Shown: positions 33,171-46,533 of the stretch, piece after piece
Layout: each line of letters begins with the position of its first letter
Numbering within the stretch: position 1 is the stretch's first letter
NCBI GenBank assembly: GCA_958450325.1
Contig: OY288247.1
Span: forward strand, 13,196,429 to 13,260,428
Length of the DNA: 64,000 bases
Source: Agrostemma githago
Taxonomy: Eukaryota > Streptophyta > Magnoliopsida > Caryophyllales > Caryophyllaceae
Direction: 5' to 3'
Made by a program: the position numbers and the translations under genes
The notes under the pieces: model-generated
Databases searched by the model: none
Told to the model about the DNA's origin: nothing
Seen by the model: only the letters and a program-made list of their open reading frames with translations

Positions 33171-35186
33171 TATCAAATATGGTTCGATGTAGTTTGAAAC
33201 ACTTTTCACTACTTCTAAGATGATCACAATCTTTTAGTTCAATTCCTCTCTGTTTCAATCATATCGAATGACTCGTACCAACTTATCAGTTGATTTTGTA
33301 CTTTCATCAAAACCATACGTGTTACCCATTTTTGCAACATCACTAGTTAAACTCACACGTATCTGTGTATGTGTGATCCAACAAGTCTAACTACCCTCCC
33401 ACTACAAATAATAGGAGACACTTCTAATGCCATTTATCCGTCTAAATAAGATCCATTTACCTCAATTGATCCTTATAAGATTTATGATTTCATCATTATG
33501 AAACTTATTCTTATGTTTCTTGTCTCATGGATTAAGGACAATGCCATAATTGGTAAAACTTGAGTCGAGGGACTTGAACCTTTTGGTTGCTATGTTACAA
33601 ATAAAAGCATTCACCACTAGGAATGTAGAGCTCATCAATCATGTTAGCCGTATTGTACCTCATATTCTTGCAAGGTATAGAGCAACAATTGTTCTACTTT
33701 TATAAAAATTTTTCATGTCCATACATGAAACAGTTTCAATATTCTTGCTTATGACTAGTACAAGAATAACAATTATTCAATTTCGGTATTCAACTTTATG
33801 ATAAAATTAAGTGATTTTTCTTTAATACATGAAACAACAATGTTTGCCCATTTCAATCATAAAACACTTCACTTATATACCATTATTCCAGCCTCTTTGG
33901 GCCATCACATCCACAATGTAATAGTTGCATTTGATATCTTATACCAAAACAATAGAATGAAAGTAACAATTACTCTAGTAACATACACATCAGAAGTCAT
34001 CTCAATAATTGATTTGCAGATTTTCTAGACATTTCTAGAAACTATCTACCAATGTCATATATTTGTCATTACATTAATGACTAATAAAATCGTACCGAAT
34101 CTAAATTTGGCAACAAGTTTGGGTATGACAACGATTGTCCTTCCCCTACTTTAACCAACGTCTTAGATTTATTAATCATTATCTCAAGCAATTTTCTTAA
34201 TGAACTCATAGAACATTAGTATTATTTGCCTTCTTGATAGAATGTTCAATCGTCTTTTAACATCTCATGCTAAAAGGTGAGAAACCTTATTAAGTCACAT
34301 GTTTATTCATAACAAAGTGACCTAAACTTAGGACTAACTGAAACGATTTCAATTATTAATTCTTTAGAAAGAAGCATCCAAAATTTTCTAATTATCAATA
34401 TAATCACTTCTCATATGACATTTGGATTAATCGGATCATCTTTAACATTCTCTCACTTAATGTGAACTGTTCCCTTTTTATTGAAACAATTGATTTTGGT
34501 AGTTATAGTCTTCTCCATGACTCTAATTATACAGTCCATACTGCACACTAGCATTGGTAATAATCTGTCGGAATTATCCTTTACAAGGACAAAATCGGTA
34601 CCTCTAATTTTGAGAACGATTCTCAAGATACCAATCAACAAGGTTGAACAATTCAAACTCATCTTTAATAAATGTGATTGAGGTGACTAACTTACAACTA
34701 CAACTATATGCAAAGTAAAACGATAATTAATTTTAATAATCTTAAATAATTTTAAGATAAAATCATGAAAACTACACTCAAGTTCGCATAATATTACAAG
34801 ATCCTAAACATTTTGTCTCTTAAGTGAACTTGGGCTCACTACTCAAGCTCCAAAAGTAAAGGTAGACAACAAACTTGTCAGTTACATATCTATATAATTC
34901 CTGGTTCGTTGGAATTAGTCATCATATGACACAAACTATTTGCCTCAAAGTCCAAGTCCGACTTGATAGCAATGTTATGCAAACCAGATTGAACCTGTGG
35001 GTAACCCTTACCCACCTACTCAGTTCACACACATTGGCAAAGCACCGCTTAGGCAGTCACGTCAACAAATGATATGAAATTGTTATAGTGGTCAATCCTG
35101 AAAAGGCAATACTTAATATTTGTGCGAGGGATTAAATGCATATGGGTCCTAACCATGCCACTAGGCCAACTTACAAGCCGACCTAT
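33171..35186 (-). mobile_element. Decayed internal region of the copia-like shell, middle part
   Basis: Minus-strand frame at 34662-34453 contains LRIVLKIRGTDFVL, resembling the start of copia gag proteins (the NLRIVL region). Its position between the PBS at 52169 and the RT remnant at 27.8 kb fits gag. Elsewhere stops dominate. Confidence 0.35.
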
Positions 35187-35293
35187 CAGTTTGATGTGTC
35201 GTGTTTATATAGCTTTATTCCCTCGATTCCGTTGTCTTTTCCGATCGGAACGCGCTCTTTAGAGCCGTTTCTTCTAACATTTTGCTTTGAGTG

Positions 35294-37405
35294 TGTAGAC
35301 ACCCACATTTGGCCGTTAGGTGTCTATAGCAGTTTCCAAAAAACACCCGATGATGATCGGACATAAACATGACTTAATACACGCGATTTTGTACTCGAAA
35401 TCAATAGTAGTTGGCACGAGCTTTTAGCGGAGTAAATATCTCACCAAACCGACCTCAAATTCAGGCCCAGTGGGTCATTTCCAATCAAACGAGACTAATT
35501 TGGGTCAAAACCGAGACCAAGGGCAAAACCCTCTTTTCGCGACCGGGTCAAACCCCGGTCAAAGGCATTTCCAAGGCATAGAAATCAGCCGCGCAAGCTT
35601 CGACAATTTGATTCGGAGTCAAATCCTACAAAAAATCAGCAATGAAGAATAATTAAGCAAGCTTTTCCTATCCAAAACCGGATTCCTTTTTTCATCCAAA
35701 AACCGGAATCCTACTTCACCCCAACCGGTGTTTCTTCCCCTCCAAGCAACCTTTTCCTATCCAAAGTAGGTTTCTTCTCATCCAAGACAAGGCCGAGAAC
35801 CTATCCTATAAATACACCCCCTTGCACACACAATTACAACAACAATTACAATTCCCGACATCACAACAACAATACACAACCAAAATTCCAGCAATCCTAG
35901 GCAGATTATACACATCCAATCCCGATTTTTCCTCTAGAAATCCTTTAGGAAACCCGAGATCAAAACTCGTCAAAGACCCGAGAGCAAAACTCGTCAAATC
36001 CCTTCCCAATTATACACACCATAACTCTCCTATATACATCTTAACGCTCCCGCGCTTAGGCCGCTACTACGAGTCCGTTTTCGAGATAATTAAGCATGTA
36101 GGTTGAGGGTGTCACAAATCCCGCTTTCTCCTTTTCTCTCTTCCTTTTCTTCCGTCTTTCACGTTTTTTTATTACCTTTTCTTTTCTTTTCTTTCCTCGT
36201 TTCTAATACCGATATTATCGTAACAACTATCTAATTTTCACAAAACAAACATTCTTAAAATATGATATCGATTCTATAATCGAATATCGTATCTAAAAGA
36301 ATTAAAATTAATCTCGTTGATGCTAAGACAATCGTCACATGGTCCTAAAAAGACATAATACGACGATTTCGACGCGGAGAGAATTTTATTTTGTCTTAGT
36401 TCGATTTTCAAACAATTTATAAAACATCTTTTCTAAAAATCATTCCGAATATTCAATATTGATTCCATAATCAAGTGTCGAATATGACGAATATCGAAAT
36501 TTAAGTCGAGTATGAATCTTACCATATTTTTACGCGACTTAACAAAATTATCGATTTTCTAAAAAAACAATTTTGAGAACAGTCCGCCACACGAGTCGCA
36601 TGCGCCTCATGCGAGTCGCGCCCCCTCCGCGCGGGTCGCATGGTTCCCTGAAAACCGTGAGTCTTTCATCATCTTTCGAGTCCCGATAAAATTCTTTTAG
36701 TGACTTTGGTCATCACGTGTCAAGTCCATCACGTGATTCACCTTTTCAAAACCATGCATTGCATCATATTTACATCATTCATTCAATTTGCAAACCGCTA
36801 CTAACCCGTTTGTTCTTTGTCTTTGTATTTTATTATTCATTGTTTGTCTTATTATACTAAAACGAACGTCGCATGCTAAAACAACTTTGACGTTAAATTT
36901 AGATGCATTAAATCGACTTAGCAACCCATTCGAATTCTCGCACGTTTAGGCAAAACAATGTTTGCATATCATTCCATCGTATTACTAACGCGCGTATTTT
37001 AAAATCAAACGATATCTTAGTAGAGGCCGCTAATGTGCGGGCGGGGTTGGGTGTTCTTTGTGAACTTCCCAACACGTACCCTCACCCCTTACTCAGAACC
37101 ATGGTTTCCGGATATCCGAATCCATTGGTACACGAGAGTCATTCAATACACGGTATCCGATAATGTCGGTATCGGTATCAAATGCAAAGGGACGAACCCA
37201 ATAAACTCTGACATCCGAATGGGCCATACTTTGTGCATGGCCCACTAAGATATAGAGTGGGTTCGAACGGGCCCAAACTCCCACAAAGTTTGGTGGCGAC
37301 TCCACTTCGATTTAAATTTCAATTCGACCCATCTCATATGGAGATTCATTCGCCGCCCCAAACCCGCGCGTGACCGCGTCGGGGTGGACCTATGTCATGT
37401 CCACA
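35294..37405 (+). repeat. 5' LTR of X1
   Basis: 2,112 bp, TGTAGACACCC to CATGTCCACA. TATA box TATAAATA at 35807-35814, after a run of AACCGG-containing words (35668-35732). A CG-rich cassette of CGAGTCGCATGCG-type words lies at 36582-36645. The last 370 bp (from about 37030) are shared with X2 and with the scrap at 6292-6380. Confidence 0.92.
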
Positions 37406-37408
37406 ATT

Positions 37409-37426
37409 TGGCGACTCCGCTGGGGA
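37409..37426 (+). other. Primer-binding site of X1 (Arg-tRNA type)
   Basis: TGGCGACTCCGCTGGGGA, four bases after the LTR. It complements a 3' end of the form UCCCCAGCGGAGUCGCCA, the tRNA-Arg primer known for Ogre elements. X2 has the same site. Confidence 0.85.
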
Positions 37427-37829
37427 TTAACTGATGCATAACTTACCATCGGCATCCTCAGGGTGAGACTCGAATAGAAATCATTTGACTAATACAATAC
37501 ACGTTTTAGTTTTACGGTTCATGCATAACCCCATCTTTTCCCGGGCTTGTACTGGCAATCGACGTCCCACTATACTATTGATGTACTCCAACATGGATAT
37601 GTCAAAGGTGTCCATGGCTAATTCGTATGGGTTTCGCGACATGTTCTAAGCTCAACTCGACTTAGGAAGTCCGTCCCGATTCTCGGAAAGGCCATGTACA
37701 CTGGTATAGACCCTATTTCGACCGACCGAGACTTAGCGTAGAGCATACATGGCGTCGTTATAATGCTTTCATGACTACTTGTTGCTTGGTTTCCGTGTCA
37801 TTTTCAAAAACCGTCATTCCAAAAATGCA

Positions 37830-38300
37830 TCTTTTCAAAAAAATATCCAATTTTCAAAAACTCGAAAAGCTGCCGAAATTTAGGACTTATGATTTTCCTC
37901 AAAATAGCCTATTTTCTAGCCGGCATGCTGTCCATTTCAATATTCAAATTCTCGATCACTATTCGATTTTTTTTTTTCGAATTTTCAAAATTCTATTTCA
38001 ATTTTCAAATCTTCGAGATGCCATTCTCGATTTTCAAATCTCCGAGATGCCGTTTTCGATTTTCAAATCTCCGAGATGCCGTTTTCGATTTTTAAATCTT
38101 TGGAATCTCATCTTCAATTTTCAAATCGTCAGAAATTCTTTTTTTCGATATTCAAATTTTCAAAATTCAAAATATCCAATTTCAAAACCCGGGAAGCATA
38201 CTGAATTTAGGACTTATGATTTTACTCAAAATAGCCTATTTCTAGCCGGTATGCTGGCCATTTCAAATTCAAAAATATTTTCAAACCTTCAAAATTACGG
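37830..38300 (+). repeat. X1 leader repeats
   Basis: Two scales of repetition. TTTAGGACTTATGATTTT...CTCAAAATAGCCTATTT...TAGCCGG.ATGCT occurs at about 37879 and 38201. Between them an ATTTTCAAATCTCCGAGATG unit of about 31 bp is repeated three to four times (38010-38110). X2 carries the equivalent on the minus strand (62940-63200). The open frames here reflect repeat periodicity. Confidence 0.85.
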
Positions 38301-39129
38301 CCCGATGGCATTTTTTCGATTTTCGAAAAATCGGGCCATCCACCGGTTTTCTCGGAATTCTAACTTCCTTTTCAATACTTTCCTCTTCTTAGGACTTCCC
38401 GTATTTAGCAGTGTCGGGTCTTCTCATAAGTCGTCGAAGGTCTTACATCACGGGTTTCCCCCTATCCCAGTCCGCCTTATTTGACTAAGGCATGGCCCAC
38501 CTACGTAGGACATACTCCTACAAAGGAAGGCCCGTCTACACATTCGAGTCTAAAGTCTGATGAATGTCTCACATGGACCTTCCTTCGAACAGGACTCGGC
38601 CCACATGCCGAATTCTAAGGGAGGCCAACCTTTCACAAGTCACTTGTCTAGTGTCTTTCCCGAGTCAACCTTTTACAAGGCATAGCCCTATAACAAAAGG
38701 TTCGTGGTCCTTACGTCTAAGGGTCACTCGTCCAACACTCGAGTCTTAACAAAATCTTCAATCCCACTCGAGGAGTCGGGGGCTACCCTTCAGCAGAGCG
38801 ATCAACCACGGTTGCTCTAAGTGTCATGTCTTACACGTGTTGTCTCACGTACCCCACTTTCGAGTCACTTAGATGTCACACCATCTAAGCCCTTAGTTTC
38901 ACCTGGGGGCTATTCTCCGACGGAGCGATTAATCACGGTCACTCCGAGAATCGTACCCTACATATTTGTCTTAGGAGAGTCTAACCCGAGTCAAACCAGA
39001 GTCGTCTCTCCTCCCGCGATATTTCTTTTGCCTTGATGTATTTGAGTTCCGAAGAAACTTTTCTGATTACGTGGTATTCTTACAGACAGGCCACTGGTAA
39101 CCAGACGCCAACGCAAGATGTAAGAAACT

Positions 39130-39948
39130 TTGGACAATTTGACAGCCCCACTAGCTAAGCTTGAAGCCCAATTGACAACTATCAGATCCGACCAAATAGC
39201 CATTGTCACCCGTTTGAGTGTCGTGGAGCAAGGGACTCCTAATGCTGGATCTGAAGCCACCGGGCCCATAGCTGAACTGGTCAGTGTCGTTCACAAGCTG
39301 GAAGAACAGGTCCACTTGACAATGAACAACACTATCCACGCAGAAAATGCCCGAGACTATACACCCATTAGTGAGAAACTACCAAAGGATCTCAACTTAG
39401 AAGGGTTACCCATATTCGAAGGGACGGAAGATCCACTATTACACCTCCGAGCTTTCAAACAATTCATGGCAGTCAAGAGGGTCAAAGCCGACATGTTCAT
39501 CAATTTGTTCGGCGCATCCCTCGGGAAATATCCAAAAGCTTGGTTCTATAGGCTTAATGAAAAAAGATTCCCAACTTGGGAAGATGTGGCTACCGAGTTC
39601 GCTAAAAACTATTCTGATAATACTGAACTTCAGACTACCATGCGGACCCTAGAAGTCATGGCCCAAGATCCAACAGAGGGTTTCACCAAATAACTTCAAC
39701 GTTGGCGGGCTGAGAGTGTGAAGTTGGTAGACAAGCCCAACGAGAAGACACTAGTGGAGGCATTCATCAACAACCTACTACCCTCCTACCGCATCCATCT
39801 TAGGTATGCCGGCATTTCAAAATTTGCAGTGCTTACCGAAATGGGCATTAGGATTGAAGACGATCTTCGACATAATGAAGATCTGGGTGAAGCCTCTGCT
39901 GAAGTCTATACTGGACATCAACTCGAGTCCTTAGAAGCCGACGACTAA
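39130..39948 (+). pseudogene. Ogre/Tat-type gag fragment with a premature stop
   Basis: One frame with a TAA at 39691-39693 in the middle. Part 1 (187 codons from ATG 39130) has a helical N-terminus and then the gag core pattern: LEGLPIFEGTEDPLLHLRAF, YPKAWFYRLNEKRFPTWEDV. Part 2 continues at once with LQRWRAESVKL and VEAFINNLLPSYR, ending at 39946. The QRWRE-like motif is characteristic of plant gypsy capsid (retrotrans_gag). No CCHC knuckle follows and no protease frame. This is the only trace of retroviral-type coding in either X element. Confidence 0.85.
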
Positions 39949-40553
39949 TGACAACATCATCTGAGAGACCGAATTTGATTTAAGTCTAAGTCCGAGTCCA
40001 AGTCTAGGATGTGCTATTTCTTCCAAAGTCAAAGTCAGAGTCAGAGTTAGTTGTGTTCTGTCCTCTTTTTTCACAATTCAATAAAATCATCAGCTTTCAA
40101 TATTCTTTCTCATATATACTTCCCTTATGTGTTTCCGAGAACATGATGAACACCATCGTACACTGTGAGCACATGCACGTGACTGTAGGCACATCTATAA
40201 TGATTGGAGGAAATCGAGACCCGTATTTTCCTTTACTTGTTCCATGTCTGACATAGAAAGCCACATAACTACCCTTAGCAGGAGCGGTATCGAATCTTAT
40301 GACAAATCTAGGTAGTCTCCTAGTTTGGGTTCAAGACGGGAGGCAAGCCCATTTCCCACAATAAGCACCCATCCAATAAGATCAACTAATCCTTACCTTA
40401 GGTGTTAGTCTGACCAACAGAAAAAAAAAGAAAAAGTTGGACAAAAAAAAAAATCAAAAGTCCAAGGGAAAAAAATATTTATGGGAAGACTACGTTCTCC
40501 CATGGTGATCTGAGAAGGCGTACGTGTTAACGGCGAGCCTGTGCATCTTGGCT

Positions 40554-41854
40554 ATGGACTCTTTCCCTGATTTACGTAACGCCACTAATAGGAAACCATT
40601 GGGTAGTAAGGAACGTAAGAAACAAGAAAATGCAATGACAGAGGTGAAGATGAAAGGCCCGGATGTCGATAATGCAATGAAATTCGGAAGTATGGTTAAT
40701 ATTGCTGGAGTGCCTCCATATGATCTCAAGGATATTGGAGGTGGACTGGAGATCATGACGGAGGTAAGTCAATCCCATTTAGATGAGGATAGTACTACGT
40801 TGAATGTTGATGATAATATGGGTGACTGGTATGATAAGAATGGAAGAAAGATAATTGAAATTGTGGACGATGATCATGACATTGTGCGCATAACGGCGGA
40901 AGATGTGCAAGATGAGTTAGATTTTTGGAAATTTGCTGTGTTTAGGTTTGTCTTAGGGGCGAATCCACCATGGCCTGTTTTTGAAGGGTATCTTAGAAGG
41001 ATATGGAAGCATCATAGGATTGAAACAATCTCTTTTATGCCAAATGGAGTCTTTGTCGTTAGGTTTCAAACAAAAGAGATGCAGGAGGCAGTGTTAGGGG
41101 CAGGCATACATATGTTCGACAGTAGGCCTGTTATTATCAAGAAATGGATGCCAGACATTGATTTAGAAAAGGAGGATGTTAAGTTAGTACCTACATGGAT
41201 CCGTTTGCATAAGCTACCCCTAAAACTGTGGGGGGGGGGGGGGTAGTATCCCCAAGATAGTAGGCAAGTTTGGGAAGTTCATTCAACGAGATAAGGCCAT
41301 TGGAAAAAAGGACCTGGTTTGGCTTTGCTAGGGTTCTCATAGAGGTGCAGATGGACCAGAGATTGCCTGAAAAGATCAGAGTAATGGATGAAAAAGGTAT
41401 TCTCATGGAAATAAATGTGGAGTTTGAATGGAAACCAGTCAAATGTAAGGCCTGTTTAAAATTAGGACATATTGAAAAGGAATGCAGGAGGAAGGCTACT
41501 GATAGTAAGAATGCAGTGAAGGGTACTCAGTTGATATGGAAGAAGAAAGAACAAGTTCGTCTTAAGGAACCTCAACCCGAGAGTAGAATTACTGTCAGTA
41601 AAGTACCTAGTGCTAATGCTAGTGTTGAGTCATCAACAGCTAGTATTGAGAGGTCGGCTAATAAGGAGATTATTCCTAAGGTCAATGAGACTCATACATA
41701 TATTAATGTGAGTAAGACGACTGATGATAAAGGAGGAGGTACTGTTGTGAGCGGGAAGGATATTCAAAACACCACATTCAAGAATGTCCTCATACAGGAA
41801 TCCGCAAAAGAGAAGGTCGTGAATAGGATACTAATCTCTCCCAAACGTCAATGA
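40554..41854 (+). pseudogene. LINE ORF1 (RNA-binding, CCHC knuckle), frameshifted
   Basis: ATG 40554 opens a frame with an acidic N-terminus and a DUF4283-like region (LRRIWKHHRIETISFMPNG, MFDSRPVIIKKWMPD, WIRLHKLPLKLW), typical of plant L1 ORF1. It breaks at a run of 14 G (41230-41243), and a second shift lies near 41308. The second frame has FEWKPVKCKACLKLGHIEKE, a CX2CX4HX4C zinc knuckle, and a Ser/Lys-rich tail. ORF1 would coat the LINE RNA. The stop overlaps the ORF2 start as ATGA (41851-41854). Confidence 0.88.
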
Positions 41855-44800
41855 TTTTTGGATTTTGGAATGTGAGGGGCATGAATAAGAGTCAGAAGCA
41901 AAGAGACATAAATAATTTTCTTTTGAGCAATAAGGTAGGAGTTTTTGCTTTGTTAGAAACTAAAATAAAATCTCGTAACCAACATCAAGCTATGAATCTG
42001 TTCAATAATTGGAGTATTAGCACCAATACTCATACTCATTCAGGAGGACGGATTTGGATTGGTTGGGATCCTAATGCTTATGTAGTTAATATTTTGGAGT
42101 ATAATCCACAATATGTACATCTATCTGTTCATGTGCTGTCCAGGAATGTGTTAGTGCATTTAATGATGGTATATGCATTCAATGGGATTTCAGAGCGTGA
42201 AAGTCTTTTGCAAAATCTCAAGAGGTTAGCTGATGGAATGACAGGAGCATGGGAGATTTGTGGCGGTTTTAATTGTGTTTTGTGTCCAGAGGAGAGATTG
42301 GGAGGCACTTTTAGTCAGGCTGAAGCTATTCCTTTTCAAGAGTGCATTAATTATTGCGAGCTAGTGGACTGTCCTGCAATAGGAGCTTATTACACATGGT
42401 CCAATAAACAAAAACCGGTGGATAGGGTCTATTCAAGACTTGACAGAGTTTTAATTAATCATGAATGGGAGAGTACTCTATCTGATTTACAAGCTGAATT
42501 CTTGCCAGAGGGTTAGTATGATCACACGCCATGCATCGTCAAGAGCAATACTGTGCAGGTCTGCAAAAATAGACCTTTCAAATTTGCAAATATGTGGTGT
42601 GAGGCTCCTCAGTTCAAAGAGTTGGTTGCGCAGAAGTGGAATTCAAATATTTATGGCACGAAGATGTATATTCTGGCGAATAAATTGAAAGAGTTGAAGA
42701 AACCGCTCAAGGAATTGAACAAATCACACTTTGCTGACATTGAGCGGACAACTGACATTGCAAGGACCAAACTGGAGGCATGTCAGAAGGTGTTACAGCA
42801 GAATGCGGAGAACATTTAGCTTCATCAGGAGGAATATGCTGCGCACGAGCAGGTTCAGCAATTAGATCAGCATTTATACTTATTTCTCCGACAAAAAGCC
42901 AAGGCTCATTGGATGAAAGATGGGGATACAAATACTTCTTACTTTCATGGGATTTTGAGAGCTAGAAGATCTTTTAATCTAGTGAGTGAAATAGCTGATA
43001 TAGGAGGGACAATACACACAAGTTCTGAAGGAATTCAAATCAGTTTTCTGAACTTCTATAAGGAGTTATTAGGCGCCCAACAGCCTACATTGTTTGTTTC
43101 TGTACCCATAGTTCAGGAAGGTCAGGTATGTAACGACCATCATGCGACAATCCTGATGACACCTATCTCCAATGATGAAATCAAAGCGGCCATATTCAGT
43201 ATTCCTAACGATAAGGCTCCGGGTCCAGACGGGTATTTCAAGTCAATTTTTCAAGGCCAGTTGGGGGAGCATTGAAGGGGATGTATGCGCAGCAGTACAT
43301 GAATTTTTTTCCTCAGGAAAGCTGCTGAAACAGTTAAACACTACTACTTTGACCCTCATTCCAAAAGTAGCTAAACCCCAATCGGTGGTACAGTTCCGAC
43401 CAATAGCCTGTTGTAATATTATTTACAAAGTCATCTCTAAATTACTTTGTAATAGATTGGCAGCAGTGCTACCAGATATTATTTCTCCGACTCAAGGTGG
43501 GTTCATTCAAGGAAGAAGCATTTTGGAGAATATTCTGATTTGCCAAGACCTAATAAGACTCTATGGAAGAAAGTCGGTCTCACCTAGATGCATGTTCAAG
43601 ATCAATTTACAGAAGGCGTATGACACCATTGAGTGGGATTTCCTAGCTCAAATGCTTAAAGTTCTTAATTTCCCAGCAGGTTTCATTAACCTTGTCATGG
43701 AATGTGTAACTACTGCTACATTTACCCTCAGTCTCAATGGTGAATCGTTTGGTTTTTTCCTGGGTAAACGAGGCCTTAGACAAGGGGACCCTCTTTCCCC
43801 TCTCTTATTTACCGTTTTTATGGAATACCTCACTAGACTGCTCAAGCACACAACTCAAAATATGCGGTTCAAGTTTCATCCTCTTTGTGGTGGCATGAAA
43901 TTATCGAGTTTGATGTTTGCCGATGACCTTCTGATGTTTAGCAAAGGAGATATCGATTCTATTATGGTTCTTCTAAGAACTTTTGCTACTCTCTCCTCTG
44001 CGTCAGGCTTGAAAATGAGTCCAGGAAAGACGAATGTCTACTTTAATGGAGTGGCAGCTGATGTGAGGGAGGATATAATGCATATTTCAGGGTGCGTGGG
44101 TTTTTTTTTTACCATTCCGGTACCTTGGAGTCCCGATTAAGCCGACCAAACTCAACGCTAATGATTGCAAGCCACTTACAGACAAAGTAATAGAAAGAAT
44201 CAGGGCATTGGGTACGAAAAAACTTTCGTATACTGGCAGACTGGTCTTGATTATGGCTGTCCTAAAGACGTTACATAACTATTGGGCATCGATCTTCATC
44301 CTACCTTATGCTGTTATAAAGAAGATAGAATCTCTTTGTAGGAATTTCCTATGGGATGGCGGGACAGAGTACAAGATAACACCGCCGATAGCCTGGGATA
44401 GAATTTGCAGGCCGATCGTTGAAGGAGCCTTAGGCATCAATGATGATAAATTATGGAATAAATCAGCTGTTGGAAAGTTAGCTTGGTGGTTTCGCAGGAA
44501 TCCGGAGAAATTATGGACGCAATGGGTTAATCATATCTATTTGAAAGGAAGAGATTAGCAGTCCTATAGCTCTCCCATTGACGTACCATGGACATGGAAG
44601 AAAATATGTAAGGTCAAAGATGAGATTAAAGTTTTACCTCAAATCTGGAACTTAGACCCGATGTAGGAATACTCAATTAGCAAAGCCTACGAGAGCCTGA
44701 GAACGACATCTACTAAGGTCCCTTGGACCTACCTGGTATGGAATGACTGGACTGTTCCTAAGCATAAGTTCATAAATTGGATGTTTCAACATGGAGCACT

Positions 44801-45218
44801 GAACACAAAGTCAAAATTGCTCAAAATTGGAGTCGTTCAAGAGGACTCCTGCTGTTTGTGCGCGACAAATAACGAGACCCTTGATCACCTGTTCTTCGGC
44901 CGTGAGTATAGTTTCCAAGTGTTGGGATTGATTAAGGAATGGACCAAGTTGAATATACCTACAGATGGATCGGCGACATGGAGACTAATGAGAAGAGGTT
45001 CCAAACTGAGAAGGGGGCTGACTAATGGAGTGATAAATGCAGCTATCTATCATATATGGAACCAGAGAAACAAGGCTAGGGTGGAACAAACGTTCTTGAG
45101 ACCGGGTGCGGTGCTAAATCAGATAAAGGAGGAGTTTAGATTAAAATTGAATGTATCTTGTAAAAACATAGACTCTAGTAAGGATAAGGATTGGATTCTT
45201 AGCTTGATGATGAAATGA
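41851..45218 (+). pseudogene. LINE ORF2 (endonuclease and reverse transcriptase), disabled
   Basis: The apurinic-type endonuclease starts FGFWNVRGMN with LLETKIKS, but the expected GDFN motif reads GGFN, losing a catalytic Asp. Stops occur at 42514 and 42817, a frameshift near 43235, another at the T run near 44100, and stops near 44556 and 44664. The RT has QGGFIQGRSILEN, GLRQGDPLSP and FADDLLMF, but motif A is INLQKAYD instead of IDLQKAYD. The zf-RVT end (CCLCATNNETLDHLF) closes at 45218. The order EN-RT-zf-RVT is standard for plant L1. Confidence 0.92.
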
Positions 45219-46302
45219 AGGTCTAACCTTCAACAAATTTGTCACTTATTAATACAATTTTTTACATTTCACCATAAATAAAAGCAAAAGGCCAAGAGCT
45301 GGCCACGATAAAAAAAAGAACTCGCAACACCCCTTGACCAGATACGGTCAACTCAAATGAAGAATCCCATGACCGAGGCTAAGAGGTCAACCAATAAAAA
45401 ATTCGAAAACTCATACCATCAAATAGGGGAGAATCAACCAAGATAGTCAGCTAACACCACATTTAGCCTTCCCACGTTACAACCCTCAAGACCTTCTCGA
45501 GACCTAGGCTAAGAGACAACCCAGATTTTTTGAGGATTCAAGCTCCGTAGGATACCCCTAACCATTAGGGCCAGACATGGAAACCAGATCCCGCATTATC
45601 TAACCTGCCCAATCGAAGTCCGAGTCATTTTTACTCGACTTCCCCTTTCCGACCACATTGCAATACCTCACCCTCGAAGCCTTAGCTCCACAAAATCAAG
45701 CTCCAGATTTCAAAACATCAAAGCCACTTACGACCTAGCACCACATTTCCAAAATTCTCCAAACCAGTTGCCAACCCCAAACACGGGAACTCAACTTGCG
45801 GTCGGCATAGAAGATGCCCAAATAGTTCACACCACCTCTGGGGGCTACCTCGGAGAACGTTCACAGTCACAGGATAAACATCCTAACCATTCTAGCCCTT
45901 TGATCAAAACATCATTGGGAATTCACTTAGCCTACACCGTCAATATGGCTAGTTACACACAAAGTCCTATTAAACTAGGCACCATAATATATCTTTCAAT
46001 TCACTGAACTACGGCTTGGTTTGATTTCACTACACGTGAATACGTAGGCAGCCTTTCAACAAAGGCACAACCACCCACATTGACACACATTCAAAAAGTA
46101 CCATTATTCCAGTCACGACACTGTCATGTTCTCAACAGCAAGCTTTGTCATCCTGGGGGCTTCTTTTAGACAGAAGACCGCCATCCACTCACAAAATCAA
46201 AAATACTTTCAAAAACTAGCCTCCTTTCTATAGAGTGTCCTAGTACTCGGCTCCGCCGAAGACGAGAATCTGTCAGGATTCGAAGCAACACCCACTTTCG
46301 GA

Positions 46303-46533
46303 ATGTACCCCAACACCAAAAATTGCAAAAGAGCACTAGACAACAGCATTGTTACTGCTAAGCCCTGTCAAACAGTCTCATTACAGACTACTGCAATCCC
46401 CTATAACGGATCTTTCCTATTCCAAGGATTCGACCATGTTGTCACTCGCCTAGGCTACGGAATAGCGCAACTTAAGAATCTTGTCATCTTAGGTGGCCCA
46501 CCCCCCTACCGAGTCACGGTCCAACCCCTTTGA
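46303..46533 (+). other. Small open frame shared by X1 and X2
   Basis: 76 codons from ATG 46303. The C-terminal part, including GIAQLKNLVILGGPPPYRVT, is nearly identical to the X2 frame on the minus strand at 59823-59497 (108 codons), while the N-terminal halves differ. No known domain is recognised. The DNA itself is conserved there, so selection on protein is not shown. Confidence 0.3.

Larger units (their letters stand above)
40476..45280 (+). mobile_element. Near-full-length L1-type LINE inserted in X1
   Basis: Two ORFs in L1 order with a 3' end TTTTTTACATTTCACC like that of the LINE at 15,100. The flanks CAAAAGTCCAAG and CAAAAGGCCAAG are similar, but alignment to X2 (about 60905-60960, which lacks the LINE) shows they are neighbouring copies already in the host, so the true duplication is short and A-rich. 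Both ORFs carry stops and frameshifts. Confidence 0.88.

Noticed and set aside
37771..38484. 237-codon frame in the X1 leader
   Set aside because: Created by ATTTTCAAAT repeats with a period of about 31 bp; Phe/Arg/Ser repetition and a similar artefact in X2 argue against a gene.
45289..45300. 12-bp target duplication CAAAAG(T/G)CCAAG for the second LINE
   Set aside because: The empty site in X2 shows both phrases side by side before insertion, so the similarity is not a duplication.
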